DNA of 64,000 nt from an uncultured Rickettsiella sp. (lineage in GTDB: Bacteria > Pseudomonadota > Gammaproteobacteria > Diplorickettsiales > Diplorickettsiaceae), in NCBI GenBank assembly GCA_947058615.1, contig CAMSHF010000001.1, positions 272,709 to 336,708 of the forward strand, in the 5' to 3' direction. Positions 37,059-46,143 of this stretch are shown here, in pieces. A program made the translations under genes and the position numbers. Numbering within the stretch: the first letter of the stretch is position 1; each line of letters begins with the position of its first letter. The notes below the pieces were generated by a model. It worked only from the letters and a program-made list of their open reading frames with translations, was not told the DNA's origin and made no database searches.

Positions 37059-38185
37059 ATTTAGGTTTGAAACAACAAGGTGAATTTTTGCAAATATTAT
37101 TTAGAACTTTATTGCAATTTTGCATATTAAAAGCATTCGTCATTCTCATAATAACGGGTATTCTCTGCTTTTTGGTGTCTGTTTTCTATCAAAAATATCA
37201 ACGACGTTTAAATAAAAAATCGCCTACTTTAACTGTTGCATTACTTGAATCTATTTATAAACCGTTAATCGTATTGATTGCTACTACGGGTATACTTTTT
37301 GGCCTAGAGTCCCTGTGTATGGCTTGGAGAGGTATTACTAATGATCAATTTCATTTAATTCGCAATTTGTTTTTTACAGTTTTATTTGCATGGTTTTTAT
37401 GGCGTTTTGTTTCTTTTTCTAAAGAAGCTTTTCTCATAAGTAATAAAAAGGGGAATAAAGCTATTGATAAAACTCTAATCCATGGATTGAGTCAAATTGC
37501 AAAATTAGCCATCATTATTTTAACTATTTTATCTTTATTTCAAACTTTTGGCTTTAGCATTGCTGGGATATTAGCTTTTGGTGGTATGGGAGGAATCGTT
37601 ATTGGTTTTGCCGCTAAAGATCTATTGGCTAATATATTTGGTAGTTGTATGCTTTTTTTAGATCGACCGTTTGTGATAGGCGATCAAATCGGTTTGCCTG
37701 CACTTAAAGTAGAAGGTGTCGTCGAAGAAATAGGTTGGCGGGTTTGTAAAATTCGCGCTTCGGATTGTCGGCCGGTATATATTCCAAATGCTTTATTTTC
37801 AAATTTAGTTGTTGAAAATCCTTCAAGAATGAAATATAGACGATTTTATTGTCGAATTAGTTTGCGTTACCAGGATTTATTGAAAGTACCAGTTATTTTA
37901 GAGGATATCCAATCAATATTAAAAAATACTAGCTCCATTGATAAAAACAGATCGATTACTGTTAATCTTAGCGAGCTGGGTAATACGTCATTAAATTTAT
38001 TAGTTATCGCTTATACCCATATTGTTAACGGAACGGATTTTTTAAGATTACAGCAAAGCTTATTTTTGGAATTGTTAGCTTGCATTAGACGTCATGGTGC
38101 GGAGTGGTCCTTCCCTAGTCATAATATTTATCTAAACAAAGAAAGTGCCGAATTTTTTAGTGCTCAAAATCAAAATGATAAATAA
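37055..38185 (+). CDS. MscS-family mechanosensitive ion channel protein
   Basis: Up to 376 residues. Four to five hydrophobic segments, then the MscS pore-helix signature SIAGILAFGGMGGIVIGFAAKDLLANIFGS (in pieces, residues about 168-197) and the beta domain FLDRPFVIGDQI.......V.EIGWR. No ATG exists near the start. TTG 37055 overlaps the coq7 stop (TTGA), while TTG 37088 follows AAGGTG and would give 365 residues. It likely relieves osmotic stress. Confidence 0.86.
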   Translation: MNLGLKQQGEFLQILFRTLLQFCILKAFVILIITGILCFLVSVFYQKYQRRLNKKSPTLTVALLESIYKPLIVLIATTGILFGLESLCMAWRGITNDQFHLIRNLFFTVLFAWFLWRFVSFSKEAFLISNKKGNKAIDKTLIHGLSQIAKLAIIILTILSLFQTFGFSIAGILAFGGMGGIVIGFAAKDLLANIFGSCMLFLDRPFVIGDQIGLPALKVEGVVEEIGWRVCKIRASDCRPVYIPNALFSNLVVENPSRMKYRRFYCRISLRYQDLLKVPVILEDIQSILKNTSSIDKNRSITVNLSELGNTSLNLLVIAYTHIVNGTDFLRLQQSLFLELLACIRRHGAEWSFPSHNIYLNKESAEFFSAQNQNDK

Positions 38186-38215
38186 TAAGAATATAAGGAT
38201 GAATGAGTAATTTAA

Positions 38216-39100
38216 ATGAAATTAAAACTGAGCATCATAGGCTGTGGTCGTTTAGGCAAAGTTTTAGCGACTCTATTTGTAAAAACTGGATTTGTTTGCA
38301 TTCAAGATATCATCAATTTAAATAATTCGAGTAGTGAAAAAGCCGTTGCCTTTATTGGTCAGGGTAGAGCTTGTCAAACATTTAGGCAACTTGAATCAGC
38401 CGATTTTTATTTAATTTCTACACCGGATGATCAGGTTGAGTTTATAGCAAAGCAAATAGCTAAACAAGGAAAATTGAAGCGAGGGGATGTTGTTTTTCAT
38501 TGTAGTGGATTATTATCTTCTAGTTCCTTAAATTCGGTGGCTCGTTTCGGTTGTTATACGGCGAGTTTACATCCATTATTTAGTTTTTCTGAGCCATTGA
38601 TGGATGTAAAAAATTTCAGAGGGACGTATTGTGCATTTGAAGGAGATAAAAAAGCATTGGATATTTTGTCTCCATTGCTTAAAGCCATAGATGCCCAGCT
38701 ATTTTTAATTGAAAAAAAAGATAAACCGCTATATCACGCCGCGAGTGTATTGGCTTCTAATTATCTCATTACGTTGTCAGCTATGGCTAGTGAATGTTAT
38801 TCTAAAGCGAGTTTAAGTGAAGAACTATCAGAAGATATTACGTTAGCGCTGATGACTCAAGCCCTAACAAAAGTTCGTGCATTGGGTCCTAGAAAAGCGT
38901 TAACAGGGCCTATGGAACGGGCCGATAGAGATACTTTAAAAAAACACCTAATTGCATTAGAAGCTTTTCCTGAGTTAACAGATATTTATAAAAGTCTAGG
39001 AAAAGCCACATTAACATTGACTGGACATAATAACGCCCTAAAAAAAACATTAACGCAGCTTTTATTAAGTGGAGATTTAAGTGGTTGCTGTAGCTGTTAA
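38216..39100 (+). CDS. Rossmann-like/DUF2520 protein
   Basis: 294 residues. N-terminal NAD(P)-binding motif [16 protein letters not shown] (GxGxxG type), then a C-terminal DUF2520 helical domain with [16 protein letters not shown] and [16 protein letters not shown]. The two-domain form resembles ProC/6-phosphogluconate dehydrogenase-like oxidoreductases; the substrate is unknown. It ends in CCSC and its last 24 bp overlap the 3' end of rpsT on the other strand. Confidence 0.85.
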   Translation: MKLKLSIIGCGRLGKVLATLFVKTGFVCIQDIINLNNSSSEKAVAFIGQGRACQTFRQLESADFYLISTPDDQVEFIAKQIAKQGKLKRGDVVFHCSGLLSSSSLNSVARFGCYTASLHPLFSFSEPLMDVKNFRGTYCAFEGDKKALDILSPLLKAIDAQLFLIEKKDKPLYHAASVLASNYLITLSAMASECYSKASLSEELSEDITLALMTQALTKVRALGPRKALTGPMERADRDTLKKHLIALEAFPELTDIYKSLGKATLTLTGHNNALKKTLTQLLLSGDLSGCCSC

Positions 39101-39355
39101 TTTGCGAATTTGGGCTAGCAAACGACTCTTATGCCTAGCCGCTTTGTTTTTATGAATAAACCCTTTATCAGCCATACGATCAATAATGGGTAAAGCAACC
39201 TGATAGGCTTCATTAGCTTCAGTTGCTTTTCCAGCATCAATGGCGACAACGATTCGCTTGATATAGGTTCGCATCATTGAGCGACGGCTCGTATTATGTT
39301 GACGGTGTTTTTCCGCTTGTCGTACGCGTTTTTTTGCTTGTTTTGTATTGGCCAA
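39077..39355 (-). CDS. rpsT: 30S ribosomal protein S20
   Basis: 92 residues. [20 protein letters not shown] then [13 protein letters not shown] and [17 protein letters not shown] are classic S20. The start codon is TTG at 39355, preceded by AGGAGG, as in E. coli where the UUG start is used for translational autoregulation of S20. The 3' end overlaps the DUF2520 gene antisense by 24 bp. Confidence 0.97.
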   Translation of the reverse strand: MANTKQAKKRVRQAEKHRQHNTSRRSMMRTYIKRIVVAIDAGKATEANEAYQVALPIIDRMADKGFIHKNKAARHKSRLLAQIRKLTATATT

Positions 39356-39430
39356 TGGACAATCCCTCCTGCTCCTGAATTAACGAACGAACTTACAGTA
39401 AATTAGGTAAGTTTGAGTAAATAAGCAGCA

Positions 39431-39459
39431 ATCATGCCCTTACAGACGATATTTGTCAA
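39431..39459 (-). promoter_or_regulatory. Promoter of rpsT
   Basis: On the minus strand TTGACA (39459-39454), a 17-bp spacer and CATGAT (39436-39431). The leader would be about 70 nt with the AGGAGG site near its end. Confidence 0.7.
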
Positions 39460-39511
39460 TCCATTCAAAGTCGTCTTTAAGTCGCATTTGACATAAGTTT
39501 GATTTAATTGA

Positions 39512-41683
39512 TCATTCTTCAAATGAATTGTTGTCATCTTCTTCCGAGTCGTTTTCAACATCATGATTTTTATTAGATTTTGTATCTGAAAAGGGGGAAG
39601 GATGATCGTTGCTTGCTCTTGTTGATTTAACCGATTGCCTGTCTTGGAGGTTATTAGGTTCTTCTATTTCATCGTTTTCTTCATCTGTATTATCATCTTC
39701 GCTAATTCTAGATTGTATCGACTTAGCTGAAACGGGGAAGGCCTGTGATGGGTTTTTAGACGTATCTGAGGGATCATTTTGACTGCTCGATTTTTTTTTA
39801 GGGACAATAATGGCAGTAAGCGCTTGTGGAGAAGTAATAGTAGGTATGGGCGAAGAGGGTATTAAATAATAATCTAGAAGTTTACGAGCAATTTGTGGTG
39901 CCGGAGTAACACTATTTTGAATAACTATAGCAAGGGCAATAGTAGGGTTCTCAACAGGAGCGAAGGCGATGAATAATGAATTATCACGTAGTTTAGTAGC
40001 AACCGTCTTAGTGTTATATCGTTCATTATTTTTTAAGCTATAGACTTGCGCTGTTCCAGTTTTACCTGCCAAAGTATAAGGAACACCTGGAAAAAAGCGT
40101 TCAGCCGTCCCGCCGGGGGCATTAACAACGTGTTGCATTGCAGTACGGATAAAACTTAAAATATCCTGGGGTAAACTTACTGATGCTAATTCCTGGGGCT
40201 TAGTAAAATTTACCGTTCCATCGCTTTGGTGCCAGCTTAATATAACATGAGGTTTCCAACGTTTTCCCCATTCAGCGAGTGTGCTAACCGCAAAAGCAAG
40301 TTGTAAAGGTGTTACTAAAAGGAAGCCTTGACCAATACCACAATTTAACGTATCTCCAGCATACCAGGAAACATGATAAGTTTTTTTCTTCCATTGAGGA
40401 TTAGGTAAAATTCCACTGCCTTCATCAGGAAGATCGATAGTAGTTGGGTTGCCAAATCCAAAGTGATGCAGTGCGGCATAAATTCGACTAATTCCCATCC
40501 TTAGACTTAAGTTATAAAAATAAATATCAGAAGAAACAGTCAGTGCTTTGAGTAGATTTACTTCGCCATAGGCATGGCGTCGAAAATTATGATAAATCCG
40601 TCCTCTTCCATTAATTTGAAACTCACCGGTGTCGTAAATGCTAAAGGTAGGTGTGATTACCTTCTCTAGAAGGGCTCCAGTACTGATGAAAGGTTTAATG
40701 GTGGAGCCAGGGTGGTAAGTCCCACGTAGCGCGCGGTTAAAGAGCGGACTTCCAAGTTCATTTTGTAACAGCTCGTAATCCTGTTGTCGAATTCCACTCA
40801 CAAATAAATTAGGGTCAAAAGTAGGGTTGCTTACAAAGGCTAATACTTCACCGTTACGTGGATCCAGCGCCACAATAGCTCCTTTTTGATTGCCTAAAGC
40901 GAGTGTTGCCAATTTTTGTAAGTTGCTGTCTATAGTTAAAGTAATGCCTTTTCCTGCTATAGGTCGAGTTTGTTTTAATATACGTACGATTTGACCGTGA
41001 ACATTGGTTTCCACTTGCTGATAGCCGACGGTGCCATGTAATTGAGCTTCATAGTATTTTTCTACGCCTGTTTTTCCGATGAAATTACTTGCACTATAAT
41101 TTACCAGATCTAGATTTTTTAAATCTTTTTCGTTAATTCTTCCCATATAGCCGACGATAGCAGCAAAAGGAGCGCCTTGAGGGTAATAACGAATCATTTG
41201 AGCTTGTATTGCCACACCAGGAAAGCGATATTTTTCTAAGGAAAATTTAGCAACTTCTTCTTCATTTAGTTTTAAACGTAAAGGGATCGGTTCAAAACGA
41301 TGATGTAGGCGTCTTTGGCGGTTAAATTGCTTTAAATCTTCAGTATCTATTTTGATAAAGCAACTTAATTGCTGAATAGTGCTATCTATATTTTTAACCA
41401 AATCAGGTGTAATAACCAGATTAAAAATCGGCTTATTTTCTGCCAATAACACCCCATTTCTATCATAAATTAAGCCCCGGTTGGGCTCTATCGGGATGAG
41501 ACTCAATTGATTCTGACGAGCTAAGGTCGTATAAAGTTTATGCTGGAAAATTTGCAAATATATTAATCGGCTTAATAGTAAACTGCTTAAAATTGCTATG
41601 CCAATAAGAATAGCAATCGCTCTACGTTTGAATAATTTATGCTCTTGATGAGTGCTTTTAAATGTATTAATTGGTTTGAGCAT
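39512..41683 (-). CDS. mrdA: Penicillin-binding protein 2 (peptidoglycan transpeptidase of the elongasome) with an acidic tail
   Basis: 723 residues against about 630 for E. coli PBP2. One N-terminal membrane anchor (about 22-45), pedestal domain from EPNRGLIYDRNG, and a transpeptidase with STIK (327-330), SSD (384-386) and KTG (541-543). It crosslinks side-wall peptidoglycan with RodA. From about residue 615 the protein continues into a disordered, Ser/Asn-rich and finally Asp/Glu-rich tail ending EEDDNNSFEE. No rodA lies next to it. Confidence 0.93.
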   Translation of the reverse strand: MLKPINTFKSTHQEHKLFKRRAIAILIGIAILSSLLLSRLIYLQIFQHKLYTTLARQNQLSLIPIEPNRGLIYDRNGVLLAENKPIFNLVITPDLVKNIDSTIQQLSCFIKIDTEDLKQFNRQRRLHHRFEPIPLRLKLNEEEVAKFSLEKYRFPGVAIQAQMIRYYPQGAPFAAIVGYMGRINEKDLKNLDLVNYSASNFIGKTGVEKYYEAQLHGTVGYQQVETNVHGQIVRILKQTRPIAGKGITLTIDSNLQKLATLALGNQKGAIVALDPRNGEVLAFVSNPTFDPNLFVSGIRQQDYELLQNELGSPLFNRALRGTYHPGSTIKPFISTGALLEKVITPTFSIYDTGEFQINGRGRIYHNFRRHAYGEVNLLKALTVSSDIYFYNLSLRMGISRIYAALHHFGFGNPTTIDLPDEGSGILPNPQWKKKTYHVSWYAGDTLNCGIGQGFLLVTPLQLAFAVSTLAEWGKRWKPHVILSWHQSDGTVNFTKPQELASVSLPQDILSFIRTAMQHVVNAPGGTAERFFPGVPYTLAGKTGTAQVYSLKNNERYNTKTVATKLRDNSLFIAFAPVENPTIALAIVIQNSVTPAPQIARKLLDYYLIPSSPIPTITSPQALTAIIVPKKKSSSQNDPSDTSKNPSQAFPVSAKSIQSRISEDDNTDEENDEIEEPNNLQDRQSVKSTRASNDHPSPFSDTKSNKNHDVENDSEEDDNNSFEE

Positions 41684-41795
41684 AAAATAAGCGCCTTAGT
41701 TTTTACACTATCCTCAGTTCTATTTTAGATCTCAAGAATCCCTAATGGTGAAAAGATTTTTATCATTAATCAATGTCTTAGCTTAAAAAGGCATT

Positions 41796-41842
41796 ATTGT
41801 AAGCAATCTGATGACATTTTCATTTTGCTTATCGTTTACAAT
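41796..41842. repeat. Inverted repeat upstream of hemL
   Basis: ATTGTAA/TTACAAT (41796-41802/41836-41842) enclosing AAGCAA/TTGCTT (41801-41806/41825-41830). It lies in the 260-bp gap between the divergent mrdA and hemL genes and could be an operator or a stem in an mRNA leader. Confidence 0.4.
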
Positions 41843-41943
41843 AATATTCGGCTCAGTTCAGACCTGGTGCACATATCATCAAACCATTAATTTTTCTGAG
41901 TATATAAAAAAGTAAAGACTTAAAATAGATCTAAGTTAGAAAT

Positions 41944-43248
41944 ATGATTTCTTCACATGAGTTATTTATTAAGGCTAAGCAGTTTATTCCAGGAGGGGTT
42001 AATTCTCCGGCGCGCTCGTTTAATGCCGTAGGAGGGGAACCAATTTTTTTTTCGCATGGAAAAGGAGCATACTTATTTGACGTTCAGAATAAGGCTTATA
42101 TCGATTATGTAGGGTCCTGGGGGGCTTTGGTTCTAGGGCATGCTCATGAGAAAATTGTATCAGCGGTAGAACAAGCCGCTCAACGAGGCTTAAGTTTTGG
42201 TGCACCTACTTCTGTAGAAATTGATTTGGCAGAGAAAATCTCTAATTTAATGCCTAATTTGACTAAAGTTCGCTTAATGAACTCCGGTACTGAAGCGACC
42301 ATGACAGCCATACGTCTTGCTCGTGGCTTTACGGGTCGCGATAAAATTCTAAAATTTAATGGTTGTTATCATGGCCATGTGGATGCATTATTGGTAAAAG
42401 CAGGTTCAGGGTTAGCCAATTTTAGCCTACCTGATTGCGCAGGCGTTCCTAAGGATGTAGTACACCAAACCTTGAGTGTGGATTTTAATAATCTTGAGCA
42501 AGTTACTCAAATGTTTATGCAACATGGAAAAGAGATTGCTGCTGTTATCGTAGAGCCTATTGCAGCAAATATGAATTGTATTTTACCCTTGTCAGGTTTT
42601 TTAGAAGGATTACGTGAACTTTGTGATTATTATGGCAGCCTACTTGTTTTTGATGAAGTGATATCAGGCTTTAGAGTTTCTTTAGGCGGGGCTCAAGAAA
42701 TCTATCAAGTTAAACCCGATCTAACCACGTTAGGAAAAATTATCGGCGGTGGTTTACCCGTCGGGGCTTTAGGTGGCCGAGCTGAAGTTATGGATTGTTT
42801 AGCCCCTTTAGGGAATGTTTATCAAGCAGGTACCTTATCAGGTAATCCAATAACAGTGGCAGCAGGATTGGCTACATTAGAAATAATTAGCCAGCCGGAA
42901 TTCTATGCTGAATTAAATTTTATAAGCGAAAAATTGGTCTCTGGATTATTAGAGCTGGCGAAGGATAATAGTATCAGTTTCCAAGCCCATCATATTGGAG
43001 GATTATTCGGGTTTCTTTTTACCAAAGAAGCAGAAATTTATAATTATCAACAAGTAAAATTAGCTAATCAATCACTTTTCAAAGAATTTTTTCATAGAAT
43101 GTTGGCTGAAGGCATTTATCTCTCCCCATCCTCTTTTGAAGCAGGGTTTATATCCAGTTCACATGGTGAGCAAGAAATAGACTTTACTTTAACTGCAGCA
43201 GAAAAAATATTTGCTAAGCTAAAGGAACAAGATTTAATCACCGCTTAG
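41944..43248 (+). CDS. hemL: Glutamate-1-semialdehyde 2,1-aminomutase
   Basis: 434 residues. Class III PLP enzyme: IPGGVNSPARSFNAVGGEP at the N-terminus is diagnostic for HemL, then MNSGTEATMTAIRLARG, NGCYHGHVDALLVKAGSG, FDEVISGFR and the PLP lysine in TLGKIIGGGLPVGALGG. It makes 5-aminolevulinate by the C5 route, so haem synthesis starts from glutamyl-tRNA here. Monocistronic. Confidence 0.96.
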   Translation: MISSHELFIKAKQFIPGGVNSPARSFNAVGGEPIFFSHGKGAYLFDVQNKAYIDYVGSWGALVLGHAHEKIVSAVEQAAQRGLSFGAPTSVEIDLAEKISNLMPNLTKVRLMNSGTEATMTAIRLARGFTGRDKILKFNGCYHGHVDALLVKAGSGLANFSLPDCAGVPKDVVHQTLSVDFNNLEQVTQMFMQHGKEIAAVIVEPIAANMNCILPLSGFLEGLRELCDYYGSLLVFDEVISGFRVSLGGAQEIYQVKPDLTTLGKIIGGGLPVGALGGRAEVMDCLAPLGNVYQAGTLSGNPITVAAGLATLEIISQPEFYAELNFISEKLVSGLLELAKDNSISFQAHHIGGLFGFLFTKEAEIYNYQQVKLANQSLFKEFFHRMLAEGIYLSPSSFEAGFISSSHGEQEIDFTLTAAEKIFAKLKEQDLITA

Positions 43249-43445
43249 TTCTCAGTATTAAAAAATTTCATTTTATTTTTTTCTTTCTGTAATTTAGACA
43301 AAAATGTCAATTAGCATGCCATTTGGTGCAGAAGTTTAAAAGATTTAATGGAAGATAAAATTAATGGAAAAAGTATAATAAATTTATGGAGAAATGATTT
43401 AACTGTGATTTAATGCAGTTTAGTAAGAAAAAAAGGATAAATCTA

Positions 43446-43627
43446 ATGATCTTATGTGAACGACAAAGTCGCTATATTCTTGCTATTAAAAATAAAATCT
43501 GTAAAGCTTTTTGATAGGCTTGGCAAACACCGTATTGTTTAACCTGCATGCACATATAGATAAAATATTGCCCAAAACAGTTCGATCGAAATTAAAATCG
43601 CTAAATCAAAGGCCGACGAAATATTGA
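43446..43627 (+). pseudogene. Decayed IS30-family transposase fragment
   Basis: Two short pieces in different frames. One (43446-43514) reads MILCERQSRYILAIKNKICK, like the IS30 catalytic block (.VERKSRY.L..K...K). The other (ending 43627) reads HIDKILPKTVRSKLKSLN, like the following LP..VRK.LT.DNG block. Stops and frameshifts separate them. It is a relic immediately beyond the 3' end of trpR. The rest of 43249-43803 shows no gene. Confidence 0.5.
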
Positions 43628-43803
43628 CATTACAATACAGTGAGTGAAATATTTTATCCTAGAAGAACTGTTAATGATTTGCTTGATAGTAATAGCAACG
43701 TCATGTCAAACTGCTGTAATTTATTAATTTAATCAGTGTTTTTTGGATTTGTTGCATTTGATCTTAGAACGTATCTTACTTACATTCTGAACTTGCCGAG
43801 AAA

Positions 43804-44085
43804 TCAGTGGTATATATTTTCTTTCAAAAATTTAATAAGTTTGGGTAATGCCCGTTTAAGTTCATTTGACCCACGTGTTATTTTTGCAATACTGACATGC
43901 CGATCTTTTGCTATATTTCGCTGCGTTTTTTCTTGCTTAAGCAAATCATTGATAATTAAATAACGCAGAGCTATGTTCTCTTTTTCTTCCTGTGTTAGAA
44001 AAAAACTGAAAAAATCTGATAGCATCTTTTCGTTTTTAGTGATTAAACACAATTTGATAAATTCACGCCAAGCAGTTTGATTCAT
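43804..44085 (-). CDS. trpR: Trp operon repressor
   Basis: 93 residues. The recognition region KDRHVSIAKITRGSNELKRALPKLIKFL aligns with E. coli TrpR ([20 protein letters not shown]), and LTQEEKENIALRYLIINDLL with [20 protein letters not shown], so the Trp-contacting Arg54 and Arg84 equivalents are kept. It binds DNA when loaded with tryptophan. It is the last gene of the trp run, 77 bp after trpA and without an evident promoter of its own, so it may be autoregulated with the operon. Confidence 0.9.
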   Translation of the reverse strand: MNQTAWREFIKLCLITKNEKMLSDFFSFFLTQEEKENIALRYLIINDLLKQEKTQRNIAKDRHVSIAKITRGSNELKRALPKLIKFLKENIYH

Positions 44086-44150
44086 AGAGACGGTTTCTCA
44101 GGTCATAGAGGAATATTATATTATTACAAAAGTACGTGCTTACATCAATT

Positions 44151-44165
44151 TAGTGCATTGCACTA
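44151..44165. repeat. Perfect palindrome over the trpA stop codon
   Basis: TAGTGCA-T-TGCACTA, 7-bp arms with one central base; the last three bases are the trpA stop on the minus strand. It lies between trpA and trpR and may be a protein-binding site or a weak mRNA stem. It does not match the TrpR operator. Confidence 0.5.
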
Positions 44166-44942
44166 TATTGGAAATATACCTCGTGCAAGTTTTGATAAAG
44201 CGGATGGGGGTCCTGTTTCTAAAGCTTTAACAAATGATGAACCCACCACCACACCATCAGCATGTTCTAATATCTGCGTTGTCATTTCCTGATTTGAAAT
44301 ACCAAATCCAACAATAACAGGTAAATTCACGATAGATTTGATAGCCTTAATTTTTTTTTGAAAATCATCCGGTAATTTTTTGTGTATACCGGTGGTTCCT
44401 TTTCGACAAGCATAATATAAAAATCCTTGTGCGTAAGCATCAATTGTTTTAACACGTGTTAATGCAGTAGTAGGTGCGATGACGTAAATAAGCGCTATTT
44501 CATGTTGATCACATTGTTGGCGAATGAACTGTGATTCTTCCAGAGGACAGTCAATTAGTAAGAGACCATCGATACCTGCACTTTTTGCGGCGCACAGAAA
44601 GTTTGATTGGAGTGCTGATATTATTGGATTGAGATAACTAAATAAGATTAGAGGAATATTACTGTGTTGACGAATCTGTTTAGCTAACCATAAAATATCT
44701 TCTAAGGTCGTTCCATTTTTTACTGATCGCGCGGTGGCACGCTGAATAATGGGTCCATCGGCGATAGGATCTGAAAAAGGCATGCCAATTTCTAACATAT
44801 TTACCCCTCCCTGAATCAGCGCCAATGCTGCATCTCGTGTTGCTTGTATTCCGCCATCTCCGGCCGTTAGATAAGCAGTTAAGGCTTTACTCTCAGCAAA
44901 TAATTGTTGTATTCGTGACATCGATTTCGTTTTAGCTTTCAT
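44163..44942 (-). CDS. trpA: Tryptophan synthase alpha subunit
   Basis: 259 residues. Catalytic Glu in MLEIGMPFSDPIADGP (residues about 50-65) and the conserved Asp in the same segment; phosphate site in GFGISNQE and VVGSSFVK. It splits indole-3-glycerol phosphate to indole, which is channelled to TrpB. Starts 1 bp after the trpB stop. ATG 44942 is used; an internal ATG seven codons later is a possible alternative. Confidence 0.95.
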   Translation of the reverse strand: MKAKTKSMSRIQQLFAESKALTAYLTAGDGGIQATRDAALALIQGGVNMLEIGMPFSDPIADGPIIQRATARSVKNGTTLEDILWLAKQIRQHSNIPLILFSYLNPIISALQSNFLCAAKSAGIDGLLLIDCPLEESQFIRQQCDQHEIALIYVIAPTTALTRVKTIDAYAQGFLYYACRKGTTGIHKKLPDDFQKKIKAIKSIVNLPVIVGFGISNQEMTTQILEHADGVVVGSSFVKALETGPPSALSKLARGIFPI

Positions 44943-44943
44943 T

Positions 44944-46143
44944 TTAAACGATCCCCTTAGCCATCAACTGTGGCAAATCTTTATCTCCACGCCCCGATAA
45001 ATTAACGATTACAACCTGGTTTTTTGCGAGCGTGGGGGCAATCTTAATTAAATGAGCCAAGGCATGTGCCGATTCTAGCGCACAAATAATACCTTCTGTG
45101 CGAGCTAATAATTTTAATGCCGCTATTGCTTCGCTATCGGTAGCTGCCACGTATTCAACACGTTGATTTGTGAAGAGTTGTGCATGTTGTGGTGCAACGG
45201 CAGGGTAATCCAACCCTGCTGCAATCGAGCTAGTCGGTGCAATCTGTCCATGCGGGTCTTGCAATACATAGGTATCGCAGCCATGTAAAACACCACGGCT
45301 CGGCTTATGAAATCGTGCGGCGTGCTCCCCCAACTGTTTACCATGCCCACCTGCTTCGACACCTATCATGCGTACCTTTTCATTCGAAAGAAACCCTGAA
45401 AAGAGACCAAGCGCATTCGAGCCACCCCCTACACATGCAATCACTAAATTTGGATTAGCACCGATTTGCTGCTGGCATTGCTCGTGACATTCGATACCAA
45501 TAACCGACTGAAGCTCTGCAACTATAGCAGGGTAGGGATGTGGACCTAGCGCTGAACCTAAGCAATAATGGGTATCATTAAATGATGACGACCAATCACG
45601 TAGCGCTTCGTTCACAGCTTCTTTTAAAGTGGCTGAGCCCTGTTCAACAGGGATTACACGAGCACCCATCAGTTGCATGCGCGATACGTTAGATGCTTGA
45701 CGTTGCATATCGGTACTACCCATATAGATCACACATATTAATCCAAGATGTGCGCAAGCCGCTGCCGTTGCAACGCCATGTTGTCCTGCCCCTGTTTCAG
45801 CAATAACACGCGTTTTATTCATTCGTTTGGCGAGTAAGCATTGCCCTAAGGCATTATTCAGCTTGTGTGCGCCGGTGTGTAATAAATCTTCTCGTTTTAA
45901 AAAAATTCTTGGCCCATTAATCTTTGTGGCAAAGGAATGAACTTCTGTTAATGCTGTAGGTCTTCCCGCATAATTTTTTAATATTAAGGCCAATGCTTCT
46001 TTAAATTTAAAATCGTTTTTAGCGACATCCCAAGCAAGCGTAAGCTCATGAATAGCTTGCATTAATAACTCTGGAAGATATATTCCACCAAACTCACCGT
46101 AGCGGCCCATTTGACTTAGTAGTAATTTTTTATGTGCCATCAT
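44944..46143 (-). CDS. trpB: Tryptophan synthase beta subunit
   Basis: 399 residues from ATG 46143, which follows GGAG by 8 nt; frames reaching further upstream run deep into trpF and are not family-like. PLP lysine in HTGAHKLNNALGQ, catalytic Glu in AETGAGQHGVATA, phosphate loop CVGGGSNALG and C-terminal NLSGRGDKD. It joins indole and serine to tryptophan. Overlaps trpF by 14 bp. Confidence 0.96.
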   Translation of the reverse strand: MMAHKKLLLSQMGRYGEFGGIYLPELLMQAIHELTLAWDVAKNDFKFKEALALILKNYAGRPTALTEVHSFATKINGPRIFLKREDLLHTGAHKLNNALGQCLLAKRMNKTRVIAETGAGQHGVATAAACAHLGLICVIYMGSTDMQRQASNVSRMQLMGARVIPVEQGSATLKEAVNEALRDWSSSFNDTHYCLGSALGPHPYPAIVAELQSVIGIECHEQCQQQIGANPNLVIACVGGGSNALGLFSGFLSNEKVRMIGVEAGGHGKQLGEHAARFHKPSRGVLHGCDTYVLQDPHGQIAPTSSIAAGLDYPAVAPQHAQLFTNQRVEYVAATDSEAIAALKLLARTEGIICALESAHALAHLIKIAPTLAKNQVVIVNLSGRGDKDLPQLMAKGIV

